In this document: piece after piece, positions 27,376 through 37,380 of the stretch
How positions within the stretch are numbered: the stretch's first letter is position 1
Layout of the letters: each line of letters opens with the position of its first letter
Source of the DNA: Phycisphaeraceae bacterium
GTDB lineage: Bacteria; Planctomycetota; Phycisphaerae; Phycisphaerales; Phycisphaeraceae
Reading direction: 5' to 3'
DNA length: 54,810 nt
Assembly: GCA_002704825.1 (NCBI GenBank)
Contig: PAIY01000034.1
Coordinates: forward strand, 1-54,810
Program-made: the position numbers and the translations under genes
Notes under the pieces: model-generated
Told to the model about the DNA's origin: nothing
Seen by the model: only the letters and a program-made list of their open reading frames with translations
Database searches by the model: none

Positions 27376-30300
27376 ATGAACATGAAGAGACACGCTCGAA
27401 TAATCTGCTCATGGATGGCGATGCTTGCTGGTTGCCTTTTGACCACTCAGGTCTGCCTGGCTTTGCCCAAGGATCTGAAACTGGCTGGAGGTTTCCAAGC
27501 CGATGGCGATATGCTGACCACCAGCACGCGTCATCGCGAAGCCAAACTGATTTCAACTGACACCATCGCACCCGGACTTTATGTCTTCAAAGCTCAGTTC
27601 AAAAACGATGCCTACCCTCCATTGGGTGTCTTTGCTGTTGATGTCAAAACCATTGACTACAAAAGGAGTTTATCCAGCTATCAGTGGCAGCATCCGGCTT
27701 CCGACTGGTCCCCGCTTGCCATCTATTTCCAGATTGACGAACCCACGCGGATTCTCATCCGTTTTGGCAATTGGAAACAAGCCTCATCCAACGCTTCACT
27801 GTCCATTCGTGACATCCAAATTGAGCCGGTTCAAATGCATCAGTTGGCTAACAACAATTGGCTGACGGATGGTGATTTTGAACAAGGTCATATCGGCATG
27901 GTTGCCCCGGATTGGTATGCCAAGGATCCCATAGAACCCATCAGTGAACAGTCCTTGATTGCCAACCCGTCTTACCGATCTGGCAAACACGTGTTTGCGA
28001 TCAAAGGTCAGGGCGAAAAGTCACGCCAATTTTATTCGCATGCCTACCCCCTGCCGGACAATGGTGTGCTGACGTTCAGTGTCTGGGCGCGGACCGATCA
28101 AGCCAGTCGCTTTAACCTGCATATCATCCGTGATGGCTGGGGCAAGCGTGCGGAAATGAGTTACACGCCAACAGCAACCTGGCAGAAATACACCATCACC
28201 TGGCCGATCTCAAAGGAAGGTGTCAAATGGTTTTTCCTGCGAATCGACAAGGATCAATCCCCGTCAACATTGCTGCTGGCCGATGCACAATTGACATGGC
28301 AACCCGGCACTGCAATCGCCGACAACCCCACCCTGCAAGCTGATCCCTACGCTGCTGCTAAAAGCATGGGATGGCAGGGAACACCGGGAGCGAACCTGCT
28401 CTACAACCCCGACCTCGAACTGGGTGGTACCGGCTTTTTCTACCAATATTCGTGGCCAAAAAGATATCAGGATTACATCCGGACCGCTCAAGCCAAGCCC
28501 ATCGAAATGCTTGAAAACCAGGGAGTCGATGGTGGGACCTGCGCGCTGCTGCGTAACATTGGTTTGCAGACGTATTGCTTCCCGGTCACCGTAGGCAAAA
28601 CCTACACCATCTCCGCAGACCTCAAGGCTGCACCGGGCGCAGACAACCCACAATGCAGCGCGCTTGCCATCGACCCGGAATGGCATGTCGTTCTCTGGAG
28701 CAAAGCAAACAGTATCCCAAGCGATCAATGGAAACGCTTCAGTTGGACCATCAAATGGGACAAACCCAATATCCAGCAACGTGGGTATCTTAACTTTGGT
28801 GGCAAGGATGTCCTGATTGATCGCATCCAAATCGTCGAGGGAACCGAAAAAGAATATCAGGCGCCGCCGGTGATGCTGGGCCTGACCTATGATCGTTGGC
28901 CCTACTTCATGCGCGGTCGTGATCAAGCCAATGCCAAACTCAAAATCGTCCCCGGCGAAAAACGAGATGGACAAGCTGAGATTCTCGTCCTGGCCAAAGA
29001 TGCATGGGGAAAGATTGCCTGGCAAAAACAACTCACGGTCCCACTGGATCGCAACACCGTCGTGCCAATCGACCTTCCCACCAACAAGCTTGGCACCTTT
29101 CACGTCGACCTGGCAGCAACGATCAACAAGAAGACCGCAGGGATTGGTATCGCGCGATATGCCATTGTGGACCAGCCCGTGCGCGTGACAGCCAAACCTG
29201 GACAATATGGTTTAGCGGGTATCTGTCAGGAAACGTTTAACTACCCAAGCTGGCTATGTGAAGATCATGCGGTAATTCAAAGTGATCTGGGGATCACGCT
29301 CAATCGGTTTTTTGCGTCGGTCCCGCCGGACTTACCGATGCCGATCCCAAGTGAATTCAAAGACGAGTTGCTTGCCAAGAGTCGCCCGTTTACCCAGGCT
29401 GGAATCGAACTGATGCCTTGCATTGGTGCCCTGCCACGTTCAGCAAGCAAGACAGACACCAATGCCGCGATGGACTTGCCATCCCCTGAACGTCTCGCGT
29501 TGTACGAAACACACCTGCGTGCCTATGTCGATGCTTTGAAGTCTGAAATCAAAAGTTACGAAATCTTCAACGAACCGAATCTCTGGCGTGTCCACAGTGG
29601 GCCGCATCGTGGCAAACCGGCGATGTATCCGAGCAAATACTTCGCATTCCAAAAGGTCGCCTACCGCACGATCAAGAGCATTGATCCGAATCTCACGGTT
29701 GCATGCAATGCCATGAACAACGTCAAATGGGATTGGATCAACGAGTGGATGTCACTGGGTGCAAGCGACTACATGGACGTCTTTACCTACCACCCCTACG
29801 GTCAAACCAACTTCTATGAGACCGGCATCAAGCTCGAAAAAGTGATGCAGAACTTTGGCTTTACCGGCCAGATGGTTAACAGTGAAAAATACTACGGTGC
29901 GAATCTGTTTCAGGATCGTGCAGGTTACGAGGAAGCGAGACGCGGTTATTACCTGCCACACTCCGGCGAGTTGGCGACCGCGGGGCGCTCGATTCAGCAT
30001 TTTGTCTCACAGGCAGCGGTCGGCATGCCAGTCTGTTTTTTCAATCCCACGCAAACCATCAGTCGCCGTGGACCGGAACGCGAGTTGTTCGTCTATGACT
30101 TTTTCAGTGCCTACAGTGCTGCTGCGCGTTTGATGGCCGAGGCCGGACGGGGCCAGGAGATCATCCTGGGACCTGCTATCAACGCGATTGTGTTCCCCGA
30201 TGCAGCCGACGGACCACTGCTTGCCATCTGGTCCCCGAAGCTTGATGTCGATGCACGCATGAAACTCGATGGCTCAATCACCATCATGGACATCATGGGC

Positions 30301-31383
30301 AATCCCTATGATCAAGCAGCTGCTTCCAAGGGCGTTCGCATTGCCTCGGACCCGGCTTATGTCCGCTTTACACCGGGCACGTCGACCAAAGACATCGAAG
30401 CCAAACTCACCCGTGCCCCGGTCATTGGGTTAGGTGATCCGTTTAAAGTCGATATCGCCATCACCGGCAGCAGCACCATCACCGCTTATGTCCAGAGCAT
30501 GCGCAATCACCCGATGGATGGTCATGTCAAACTGATGAACCTGCCTGAGAACTGGAAGCTTGCCCAAACGGTTCAAGCCTTTGAAAAACTCATGCCCGGC
30601 CAAACCATCCGCGTGGACTTCAAGTTGGATCAAACACAAATCCCCAGCATGAGTACCTGTAAACTCACGGCCATGGCAGAGTCAGGTGAATACTTCACAC
30701 GCGTTGATGCCAGTGTTCAGCCCCTCTTTGCATCCAGGCAAACCACCGTCACCGCCGATGGTGATCTGAGTGAATGGAACCATGCCAACTGGATCACACT
30801 CAGCGACGAGCAGGTCTCCAAGGCGTTCAGCCACATGCTCAAACGCACGGATGATCAGGACCTGTCTGCAAAACTGGCCTTGGGTTGGAATGAAAATGTG
30901 CTTGCCATTACCATCGTCGTCACCGATGACATCATGCAAACCGCCAAGTCCGCCCATGAAGGCTGGCAGGGAGATTGCGTTCAGATTTATTTTGACCCGC
31001 GCAATGATGCCACGCAGGCACAAGCCAACACGGACGATGATGTGGAGTACATCATCAGTCGGATTGGTGAACAGAACTGTGCATGGCTTGCCAAGGGAGC
31101 CAACGGGAATTACAAAGGCCAGGCCAATCGTGCAGAAGAAATCCTGGATACCGATGTGAAGCTGGCCATCGTGCGTCATGGTCAACAGACCATCTACGAA
31201 ATCGTCTTCCCCGCAACCGACTGCATTCCCGGCACGCGGTTTGAGGTTGATGGCCATCTGGGCTTTTCCATCCTCATCAATGACAACGATGGTCAAGGTC
31301 GCAAGACCGGTTTGACACTGGCACCCAAGGGTTCAGAACCCTATGGCAAGCCGCATGAATACCTGGACATGATCTTCAAATAA
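27376..31383 (+). CDS. Large secreted clan GH-A glycoside hydrolase with carbohydrate-binding modules
   Basis: 1335 residues with a signal peptide (~1-30). Beta-sandwich CBM4/9-like segments are at ~35-320 and ~330-490 (DGDFEQG and NPDLELGG starts). An Ig-like part leads to a TIM-barrel GH-A domain (~615-1000): acid/base Glu in YEIFNEPN (~733) and probable nucleophile Glu in MVNSEKYYG (~837). A CBM9-like C-terminus (~1130-1335) begins TADGDLSEWN. It fits GH39/GH5-like enzymes, but the exact family and substrate are uncertain. Start may be 27376 or 27382. Exported to the periplasm or outside and controlled with the GntR gene. Confidence 0.82.
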   Translation: MNMKRHARIICSWMAMLAGCLLTTQVCLALPKDLKLAGGFQADGDMLTTSTRHREAKLISTDTIAPGLYVFKAQFKNDAYPPLGVFAVDVKTIDYKRSLSSYQWQHPASDWSPLAIYFQIDEPTRILIRFGNWKQASSNASLSIRDIQIEPVQMHQLANNNWLTDGDFEQGHIGMVAPDWYAKDPIEPISEQSLIANPSYRSGKHVFAIKGQGEKSRQFYSHAYPLPDNGVLTFSVWARTDQASRFNLHIIRDGWGKRAEMSYTPTATWQKYTITWPISKEGVKWFFLRIDKDQSPSTLLLADAQLTWQPGTAIADNPTLQADPYAAAKSMGWQGTPGANLLYNPDLELGGTGFFYQYSWPKRYQDYIRTAQAKPIEMLENQGVDGGTCALLRNIGLQTYCFPVTVGKTYTISADLKAAPGADNPQCSALAIDPEWHVVLWSKANSIPSDQWKRFSWTIKWDKPNIQQRGYLNFGGKDVLIDRIQIVEGTEKEYQAPPVMLGLTYDRWPYFMRGRDQANAKLKIVPGEKRDGQAEILVLAKDAWGKIAWQKQLTVPLDRNTVVPIDLPTNKLGTFHVDLAATINKKTAGIGIARYAIVDQPVRVTAKPGQYGLAGICQETFNYPSWLCEDHAVIQSDLGITLNRFFASVPPDLPMPIPSEFKDELLAKSRPFTQAGIELMPCIGALPRSASKTDTNAAMDLPSPERLALYETHLRAYVDALKSEIKSYEIFNEPNLWRVHSGPHRGKPAMYPSKYFAFQKVAYRTIKSIDPNLTVACNAMNNVKWDWINEWMSLGASDYMDVFTYHPYGQTNFYETGIKLEKVMQNFGFTGQMVNSEKYYGANLFQDRAGYEEARRGYYLPHSGELATAGRSIQHFVSQAAVGMPVCFFNPTQTISRRGPERELFVYDFFSAYSAAARLMAEAGRGQEIILGPAINAIVFPDAADGPLLAIWSPKLDVDARMKLDGSITIMDIMGNPYDQAAASKGVRIASDPAYVRFTPGTSTKDIEAKLTRAPVIGLGDPFKVDIAITGSSTITAYVQSMRNHPMDGHVKLMNLPENWKLAQTVQAFEKLMPGQTIRVDFKLDQTQIPSMSTCKLTAMAESGEYFTRVDASVQPLFASRQTTVTADGDLSEWNHANWITLSDEQVSKAFSHMLKRTDDQDLSAKLALGWNENVLAITIVVTDDIMQTAKSAHEGWQGDCVQIYFDPRNDATQAQANTDDDVEYIISRIGEQNCAWLAKGANGNYKGQANRAEEILDTDVKLAIVRHGQQTIYEIVFPATDCIPGTRFEVDGHLGFSILINDNDGQGRKTGLTLAPKGSEPYGKPHEYLDMIFK

Positions 31384-31402
31384 AAACAGCCTGGAAAGAC
31401 CG

Positions 31403-31459
31403 CACGCATTGGCCGAATCATACCGGCAGAATCTTCAATTCCGGTACGGCCAATGCGTG
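31403..31459. terminator. Long hairpin between convergent genes, using ATP-grasp 3' coding sequence
   Basis: CACGCATTGGCCG (31403-31415) pairs perfectly with 31447-31459 and inner TACCGG/CCGGTA extends the stem; the 5-nt bulge holds the ATP-grasp stop codon. It lies 20 bp after the hydrolase stop. No immediate T run is seen on the plus strand, and the minus strand has one after about 12 nt, so it may attenuate or stabilise rather than terminate. Confidence 0.5.
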
Positions 31460-32344
31460 ACTGTTGGCCTTGAGAAGGCCTTGGTTGTTGGCGATCTGAA
31501 TATTCAATCCCGGACGTGCATTGGCTTCCAGAACCATCGGCCCATAATTGGCATCAAGCACAATGTCCACGCCGACATACCCAAGCTGCAAGGCATGGCT
31601 GAGTCTGCCTGCAATGTGAAGCACCTGCTGCCAATGTGGTATCAACAAACCGGAGACCGGCGATAACGTGTCTGGGTGTTGGGTGATCTGGCGGTTGTGG
31701 TGGACTGCGGTTGTTGTCCTGCCGGTGGCGATGTCAATGCCAACACCGATTGCGCCTTGATGGAGATTGGCTCGACCACGTGATTCGGCGGTGGGTAAAC
31801 GGATCATCGCAGCAATGGGAACATGCTGACAGATCACAATGCGGATGTCAGCGGTGCCTCCCACAGCAATCTCCGAAAAGGCGACATGGGGCATGACACG
31901 CGCTTCGATGATGGCTTTATCCGGATGTCCTGAGAGTGAGAAGAGTCCCGAGAGAATGCTGGCAAGATGATGTTCGATGTCTGCTGCCGACAGCACTGTG
32001 CCGTTGGCAAGGACAAAGCCCTCACGCGTATTGGCTGCAACGACCATAATCCCACGCCCCCCCGCACCACAGGCAGGCTTGATCACAAACTGCTGACGGT
32101 TACCCATCAAAGCACCAAAGTGCGCAATATCGCCATACCGACTGATCAGTGCATAAGTCCGCGGAACCGCGATTTCATGTTCATGACAAATCAACTTCGT
32201 CCGAGCTTTATCATCGACACGGGCATAAAGTTTACGCGGATTTAAATGCGCAATGTAATTGAGATTTCGAGCATTGATCCCAAGCACGCCAGCCTGTTTG
32301 AGTTCCCACGGCCAGGCCCAGAATCGCCAACGTTTCCTGCTCAT
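31418..32344 (-). CDS. ATP-grasp ligase, alpha-L-glutamate ligase-related (RimK-like)
   Basis: 308 residues. ATP-grasp features: a KPACGAGGRGIMVV loop binding ATP, a large central region, and the metal-binding end VLEANARPGLNIQIAN. The N-terminus VLGINARNLNYI matches the RimK-related ligase family that is characteristically encoded beside an inactive transglutaminase-membrane protein. It likely forms an amide bond between a carboxylate and an amine, with the true substrate unknown. It begins 3 bp after the preceding gene stops, indicating coupled translation. Confidence 0.85.
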   Translation of the reverse strand: MSRKRWRFWAWPWELKQAGVLGINARNLNYIAHLNPRKLYARVDDKARTKLICHEHEIAVPRTYALISRYGDIAHFGALMGNRQQFVIKPACGAGGRGIMVVAANTREGFVLANGTVLSAADIEHHLASILSGLFSLSGHPDKAIIEARVMPHVAFSEIAVGGTADIRIVICQHVPIAAMIRLPTAESRGRANLHQGAIGVGIDIATGRTTTAVHHNRQITQHPDTLSPVSGLLIPHWQQVLHIAGRLSHALQLGYVGVDIVLDANYGPMVLEANARPGLNIQIANNQGLLKANSHALAVPELKILPV

Positions 32345-32347
32345 TGG

Positions 32348-33919
32348 TTAACTCCCCAAACTCGCATCCGGTGATAACATGTCACGGAATCGAAACAGTT
32401 CAGCCAACCGGTACCCGGCGTATCGCCCGATCAACAGCAACGCACCCGCAACATACAGCAGCATCTCCGGCGCGTGCACAAAGGCCAACCCCAATGACTT
32501 CCAGGCAAGTAACATGAAGCAACAGGCTGCTACTAGTAATGTCCCACCCAGCAGCTTGCATGCAGTGAGTAAACCGTCTTCATCATGGCAGACATAAAAA
32601 CGCTCAATGAGCATGGTCATGATCACCATCGGTAGAATCACCGCATTGGCGCTGGGTGTGAGCCCCAGGTCATCCAATACGGAAATGGCTAACACCAGGC
32701 AGATCACCACCAAGGTCAACAACACCCCCAATCGCGGCACCATCAACAGCTTCAGATACTCCAGCAACCCACGTGTGACCATCCCCACAAACATGACCAG
32801 CACAAATACCACCATCCCCGTCACCGGATCCGAATAGAGGAAACTCAATGCCAGTAAGGCAGGTGTGAACGTACCAAAGGTCATCAAGCCAATGAGATTT
32901 CGAAAAACGGCTGTGACCAGCGCACCAAGTGGCAATAGCAACAACACCGCCAGAATACCGCGCATCCCACTGGGCAGTCGTGTTAAATCCAGGATCACCG
33001 GCAATTGAGCAATGGGCTGATTAGGCGAAACATCGCGTTCCAAACGGTTGAGTTCATAACTTACACGCCACGTGCCTGGCTCGGCCCCACGCACCATCTC
33101 AACGCCATCGACCCGAACGGGAAGATAGGTCTGATTCATGAATCGCGTTTGACCACTGGTTGGATCGTAGGACACCCATGTGCCATCAAGGTAAACTTCA
33201 ACCCATGTTCTGGGGTGGATATTTCCCGGCAAATCAAGCACGAAACCAGTCACCAATCTCGAGGGGAAACCGGCGGTCCGACACATAGCCACCATTGCCC
33301 GAGCGCGCCCGACTTTGTTGGCAAAGCCATGTGTCAAGGCATCGGCCGCATCGTCATGCCCCTCCGCGCGATCAGAGATATTCAGCCAACAATATTCAAA
33401 AATCTGCTGAACTCGCGCGACCGGCAGTTGATCTGCGGGAATCTGTGCCAAGGCTTTATTCACCGACATGGAACCAACCTGCGTTTTGGATTTGGCTGCA
33501 AGATACCTTTGACGCATCGCGGGTTTAAGCGGCTGTGTGATGGCTGGATGCGACTTGGTATTCAAACGCGGGTCAATATCAAACTCACCAATCCATGTCG
33601 CCCACTGCCCATTGCCGTTGGCCAAGAGCACGGCACTGCGGCTACCCGTGTCGGCATTGCGTTGTATGTCCATGGCCAGGTCCGCCCTGAAAAAAGCTTC
33701 CCTTTGGATCATGGCTGAGTGTGCATCATCCGGCAGCGATACATACACACGTTGCGCATCACGGGCCAACACCTTGACGGTGTAACGCAATTGCCAGAGC
33801 ACATGATCGTCAGCGTCACCTGCTGTATCCGACGAGAGATGGCGAATCACCATGATGCCCGTTGCAATGACACAAAGCAGCAGCACGGTCACAACAGTTC
33901 GTTTATTTTGCTTGTTCAT
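32348..33919 (-). CDS. Inactive transglutaminase fused to multi-helix membrane domain
   Basis: 523 residues. An N-terminal helix (~8-26), a periplasmic transglutaminase-like domain (~150-260), then about seven hydrophobic helices (~325-510). Alignment by eye to active transglutaminases puts Lys202 at the catalytic Cys and Arg237 at the catalytic His, while Asp252 (SYDPTSG) remains, so the fold is kept but the chemistry is lost. This fusion (Transglut_i_TM plus 7TM_transglut families) is known to travel with RimK-like ATP-grasp ligases. Likely a membrane receptor or scaffold for the pathway. Confidence 0.88.
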   Translation of the reverse strand: MNKQNKRTVVTVLLLCVIATGIMVIRHLSSDTAGDADDHVLWQLRYTVKVLARDAQRVYVSLPDDAHSAMIQREAFFRADLAMDIQRNADTGSRSAVLLANGNGQWATWIGEFDIDPRLNTKSHPAITQPLKPAMRQRYLAAKSKTQVGSMSVNKALAQIPADQLPVARVQQIFEYCWLNISDRAEGHDDAADALTHGFANKVGRARAMVAMCRTAGFPSRLVTGFVLDLPGNIHPRTWVEVYLDGTWVSYDPTSGQTRFMNQTYLPVRVDGVEMVRGAEPGTWRVSYELNRLERDVSPNQPIAQLPVILDLTRLPSGMRGILAVLLLLPLGALVTAVFRNLIGLMTFGTFTPALLALSFLYSDPVTGMVVFVLVMFVGMVTRGLLEYLKLLMVPRLGVLLTLVVICLVLAISVLDDLGLTPSANAVILPMVIMTMLIERFYVCHDEDGLLTACKLLGGTLLVAACCFMLLAWKSLGLAFVHAPEMLLYVAGALLLIGRYAGYRLAELFRFRDMLSPDASLGS

Positions 33920-33968
33920 GATCCAACTCCGCAGGCAGGACGACAGCGATTAACCGTGAAACGTCGCA

Positions 33969-36353
33969 TCAGTTCGATGTCCAATCCAGTTGGATCGTCT
34001 CATTTTTCTCGAGGCTTTGAGGAAAGTAGACCACATAGAGATACTGCCCCAGGGAGTCGGTGGTGTAGACGGCACGTGTCCCCGAATCGCCCTGCCGATG
34101 CAGGTTATCGCCATGGGCAGGCAGTCCATCAGCAGGCATTGGCAAGCGCAGGTAATACAGCGGCATCAGGCGTCGATAGTCTTTATCCTTGATTCGCTTG
34201 ACGATCCCGGCGGTCTGCGAACCGGGGAAAGCACGCACGACATACTTGTCGGTTTCGACTTGTTTGAGTGTTTTTTCAGGCGTCTGAAAACCGATGCCTT
34301 GCGGCGTTACCCCGCCAGAGACTGGTTGGAAGCGAGGTAAGTCAAGCGAACCGGGCAGCACACGCAGTTCCGGGTCACCCAGCAAACGAAAACTCAAACC
34401 CACACGCATGGTCTTGGCCTGCTGGGTATGCCCACGTGCCTTTTTGAGTTGGACCAGAAGCAGGAAATAGTTCCGCGCATCACGCATCGCTTCACCGGCT
34501 GTTGCATCGCGGTAAAGCACGGCATCACTCCAGGCTTTGACAAACGAACTGCCTGAAGCACTGTGAATGCTGGTGACACTGCCAATCACGCCACAGGCAT
34601 CACTGGCCAAGGCGATTTGCGTTGCATCATCATGCATCGAACTACAGCTTTGCAGAAACACCATCGCGTGATGCGTGAGAATCGGTGCGTTACCGGCAGC
34701 ATCACCCGGATGCATCGCCTGCGGATCGTAGGAAAAGTGCCAATTTTCATCGGACATCGGTTCATCGCTATCGGATGATTCGGGTTCGTTATCTTGAAGC
34801 TGCTGACTTTCAAGTAACGGACTGGGCAGAAGGTTGACATTGACCTCAGGCGAACCCATGACCTGCCATGTTGTGTTTTCAAATAAACCGATCTCACCCA
34901 ATACGCGATTGAAGGTTTGCGTCACAGGCGAATCGTAGGTTTCTTCACGAGCCTGACGTGCTTCCTCTTGATCACGATCGTCTTCACCCGACTCATCATA
35001 TTCCTGCTCCATGTAGCCTGATTCGTCATCCCAATACTGGCCAGAACCAAAGAGTTGATGGTCGGTGATGTGGCCTTGATAGATAATCAAATCCGCTGCT
35101 GCAGCATCCAGATTGGCCTGCTGCATGTCAGGACGGGTACCAAAGTGCGCGATGGTCGGCACCTTGAGATTGGTATACTCACGCTCAGTGAACCGGGCGA
35201 CCGTCTCGGCTAAGGGCAAAGCACCATAGTCGGCATTGGGGTTGGCAATCATCAACAGTCCACCGGCATGGGTGCTGGAAGTCTGTTCACGCAGCAGTCC
35301 CCAGGCAATAAGTAATGAAGCCTGACCGGCATCGGCATAAGGAATCCGTCCGACACCAAAGTCCGCTGCGCCCCCTGCACCGGCCATCGAGCAGGGTTCG
35401 ACTGCAATCTCCAGCGTGTCTTCACCGACCGCGATCATCGTCTGGTTTTCTATGATGCCATCGTAGTCAGCAAGCAATGTGACGGTACGCGGCTTTAACT
35501 GGTAATCCGACACGACAGTCTGAACCAGCCGCTCGGCGACCTCCACTTCCTGAGATGTCGGCAGGACGATGACGGACTTGCGTGCAACACTCAGATACGC
35601 AGCCATCCAACCGGACGCCAACGGCTTTTCATCGCCGTCCGGCGCACGGGCAACAATGACATTACGGATTGACTGCGGCCCCAACGTCTTGATCACCGCA
35701 TCCTGAACCTGATTACCCTGCAACAGTTCAATCGGACATGCCAGCGTCTGTGACCACTGGGGAAGCGGGACGCCTGAAGCAGCAACGACGCTGACGCGTT
35801 TGACGCCCAATTGTTCTAATGACTTGTTCAGTACGTCGACATCGACCTGCTCGTCAATGACCAGAAGCGGTTGACGTCGATGGCCGGCCAGCGCTGAAGC
35901 ATAGACCAACAACGACGGCTCTTGATTCGTGACCAACACGACGTTTCGCGCTTTGTCCCAGTATGCTCGGGCCAACGCAAATCCGACCTGCAGGCAATCG
36001 CCGGACAAAGCCAATCGCGATGTCCCCTTGGGCAGCGCGGCCTCCGCTTTGTTGATCGATTCTTCAGGACAGACCAGTAGAACCTTGCCCGGGCCGACCT
36101 GCTCGATCAAGCGATCGGTCGCCTGCTGATTCTCTGCTGTTGCAACGGTCAAGAGAATGGGAATATCCCGTTTACCCAGTTGTGCGGAGACAGGTGTGAG
36201 CATCGCCAGCGTTTGGGCATCCACATCCTGAGCGACAATCGCCCCCAGCCGAATCTGAGGCAGGCGTTCTGCTCGAACCGACCGGGAAATCACCAGTGAA
36301 CAGACAGCCAGCAATGCAATCCAAAACACCTTGCGGCAGGTAGACAAAGCCAT
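33969..36353 (-). CDS. Secreted gingipain-like (C25, caspase-fold) peptidase
   Basis: 794 residues with a signal peptide (~1-28) and AAAGGA before the ATG. Residues ~85-240 resemble cell-wall-binding repeat 2 segments (NVVLVTNQEPSLLVYASALA, LGVKRVSVVA). Residues ~325-660 fit a C25-like domain: GVGRIPYAD, catalytic His428 in IIYQGHIT, catalytic Cys570 in FLQSCSS, and the closing RLLGDPELRVLP. Acidic inserts lie near 441-475 and 520-540. It is the first gene of the operon with the inactive transglutaminase and ATP-grasp genes, in the slot where related loci often carry a retropepsin-like protease. Activity is inferred from two residues and the fold pattern. Confidence 0.7.
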   Translation of the reverse strand: MALSTCRKVFWIALLAVCSLVISRSVRAERLPQIRLGAIVAQDVDAQTLAMLTPVSAQLGKRDIPILLTVATAENQQATDRLIEQVGPGKVLLVCPEESINKAEAALPKGTSRLALSGDCLQVGFALARAYWDKARNVVLVTNQEPSLLVYASALAGHRRQPLLVIDEQVDVDVLNKSLEQLGVKRVSVVAASGVPLPQWSQTLACPIELLQGNQVQDAVIKTLGPQSIRNVIVARAPDGDEKPLASGWMAAYLSVARKSVIVLPTSQEVEVAERLVQTVVSDYQLKPRTVTLLADYDGIIENQTMIAVGEDTLEIAVEPCSMAGAGGAADFGVGRIPYADAGQASLLIAWGLLREQTSSTHAGGLLMIANPNADYGALPLAETVARFTEREYTNLKVPTIAHFGTRPDMQQANLDAAAADLIIYQGHITDHQLFGSGQYWDDESGYMEQEYDESGEDDRDQEEARQAREETYDSPVTQTFNRVLGEIGLFENTTWQVMGSPEVNVNLLPSPLLESQQLQDNEPESSDSDEPMSDENWHFSYDPQAMHPGDAAGNAPILTHHAMVFLQSCSSMHDDATQIALASDACGVIGSVTSIHSASGSSFVKAWSDAVLYRDATAGEAMRDARNYFLLLVQLKKARGHTQQAKTMRVGLSFRLLGDPELRVLPGSLDLPRFQPVSGGVTPQGIGFQTPEKTLKQVETDKYVVRAFPGSQTAGIVKRIKDKDYRRLMPLYYLRLPMPADGLPAHGDNLHRQGDSGTRAVYTTDSLGQYLYVVYFPQSLEKNETIQLDWTSN

Positions 36354-36618
36354 CTTCCAATCCTTTAATCAGGGAGTGCAAGCCATCGCATCAAAGGCTT
36401 GATGCGCAATCGGCGATATTTAATCGGCAATAAGTCATCCCGGCTATCAGGTCTTGACTGTAGTTTGTAAAATCATTGACGATGAAGACCATTGCCGTTT
36501 ACCAAGCCAACAGACACGCCGGTACCATTCGCCCAGTTTCCAGCCTTCGCATTTCACCAACCATGGAGTTTGCCATCACACAGTGGTTTGGGGTCGACAG
36601 TCTGCTGGAGACTGCCCC

Positions 36619-37278
36619 ATGTCGATGATCCGTGTCATGCTGGTGGATGACCATGCTGCGATGCGCGATGGCATCCGGGCATTCCTGTCAGAGCATCCGA
36701 GCATTCAAATCGTCGGGGAAGCAGAGAATGGTCACCAGACCCTCAAGCGGGTGACGGACCTGATCCCGGACATCCTGATCATGGACATCGGCATGCCCGA
36801 GCTCAACGGCATTGAAGCTACCCGCCAACTCCGCAAGCTTGATCCCAAAATCAAAGTCATTGCACTGACCCAACATGCCGACGCCCCATCCATCAAAGCG
36901 ATGTTCGATGCGGGGGCCAAAGGCTATGTCCAGAAAACGGCATCGCTGCGTGATGTTCAGTCCGCCATCCTGACGGTGCATGCGGGGCAGACCTTTCTCA
37001 CGCCTTGGGTCACGCAGATGCTTGCTCAAGGTGATACGACTTCAGAGCAATTGACTGACGAAACCTCTGCGCCAGCCCCGCAGATACTCACCAGCAGGGA
37101 ACGTCACATTCTGCAACTTCTCGCTGAAGGTCTTGCCAACAAGCAGATCGCCACAGTGTTGAGCATGTCCATCAAAACCGTGGAAACCCACCGCACGCAT
37201 CTGATGAACAAACTCGGCATTCACAATGTTGCGAGCCTGACGCGGTATGCGATCCGACATGGCATCACGGAATTGTGA
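36619..37278 (+). CDS. NarL/LuxR-family response regulator
   Basis: 219 residues from ATG 36619, which has GGAG 8 nt upstream; the frame is open to 36454, but that part is not receiver-like. Receiver domain with acidic DD (10-11), phospho-acceptor Asp56 (LIMDIGMP) and Lys in VQKT; C-terminal LuxR HTH (~150-210: LTSRERHILQLLAEG, NKQIATVLSMSIKTVETH). No cognate kinase gene is adjacent. It is divergent from the protease operon and could regulate it. Confidence 0.9.
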   Translation: MSMIRVMLVDDHAAMRDGIRAFLSEHPSIQIVGEAENGHQTLKRVTDLIPDILIMDIGMPELNGIEATRQLRKLDPKIKVIALTQHADAPSIKAMFDAGAKGYVQKTASLRDVQSAILTVHAGQTFLTPWVTQMLAQGDTTSEQLTDETSAPAPQILTSRERHILQLLAEGLANKQIATVLSMSIKTVETHRTHLMNKLGIHNVASLTRYAIRHGITEL

Positions 37279-37292
37279 TCCGGGTGATCACA
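37274..37292. other. Small palindrome over the NarL-type stop codon
   Basis: TGTGATC and GATCACA with a 5-nt centre, overlapping the response-regulator TGA. No T run follows. It may form a weak hairpin; a CRP-like reading was rejected because the half-site spacing is wrong. Confidence 0.25.
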
Positions 37293-37380
37293 TCACCATT
37301 CGCCCAAACACTTATCACTGGCAGTTCAAATCCGGAAACCAAACAAACTTAAACGGCAAAACCTTTGAGTCGTTCAACGA

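Noticed and set aside
28264..29205. 313-codon minus-strand frame opposite the secreted hydrolase
   Set aside because: No motif, no ribosome site, and it lies wholly inside a well supported gene.
31418..36353. Presence of the usual retropepsin-like protease in the ATP-grasp/transglutaminase operon
   Set aside because: No Asp-type (D-T/S-G) protease frame is seen in this operon; the only protease candidate is the C25-like protein.
37274..37292. Possible CRP-like site TGTGATC/GATCACA
   Set aside because: The half-site spacing is 9 rather than the usual 6 and it overlaps a stop codon downstream of a gene; more likely a hairpin.
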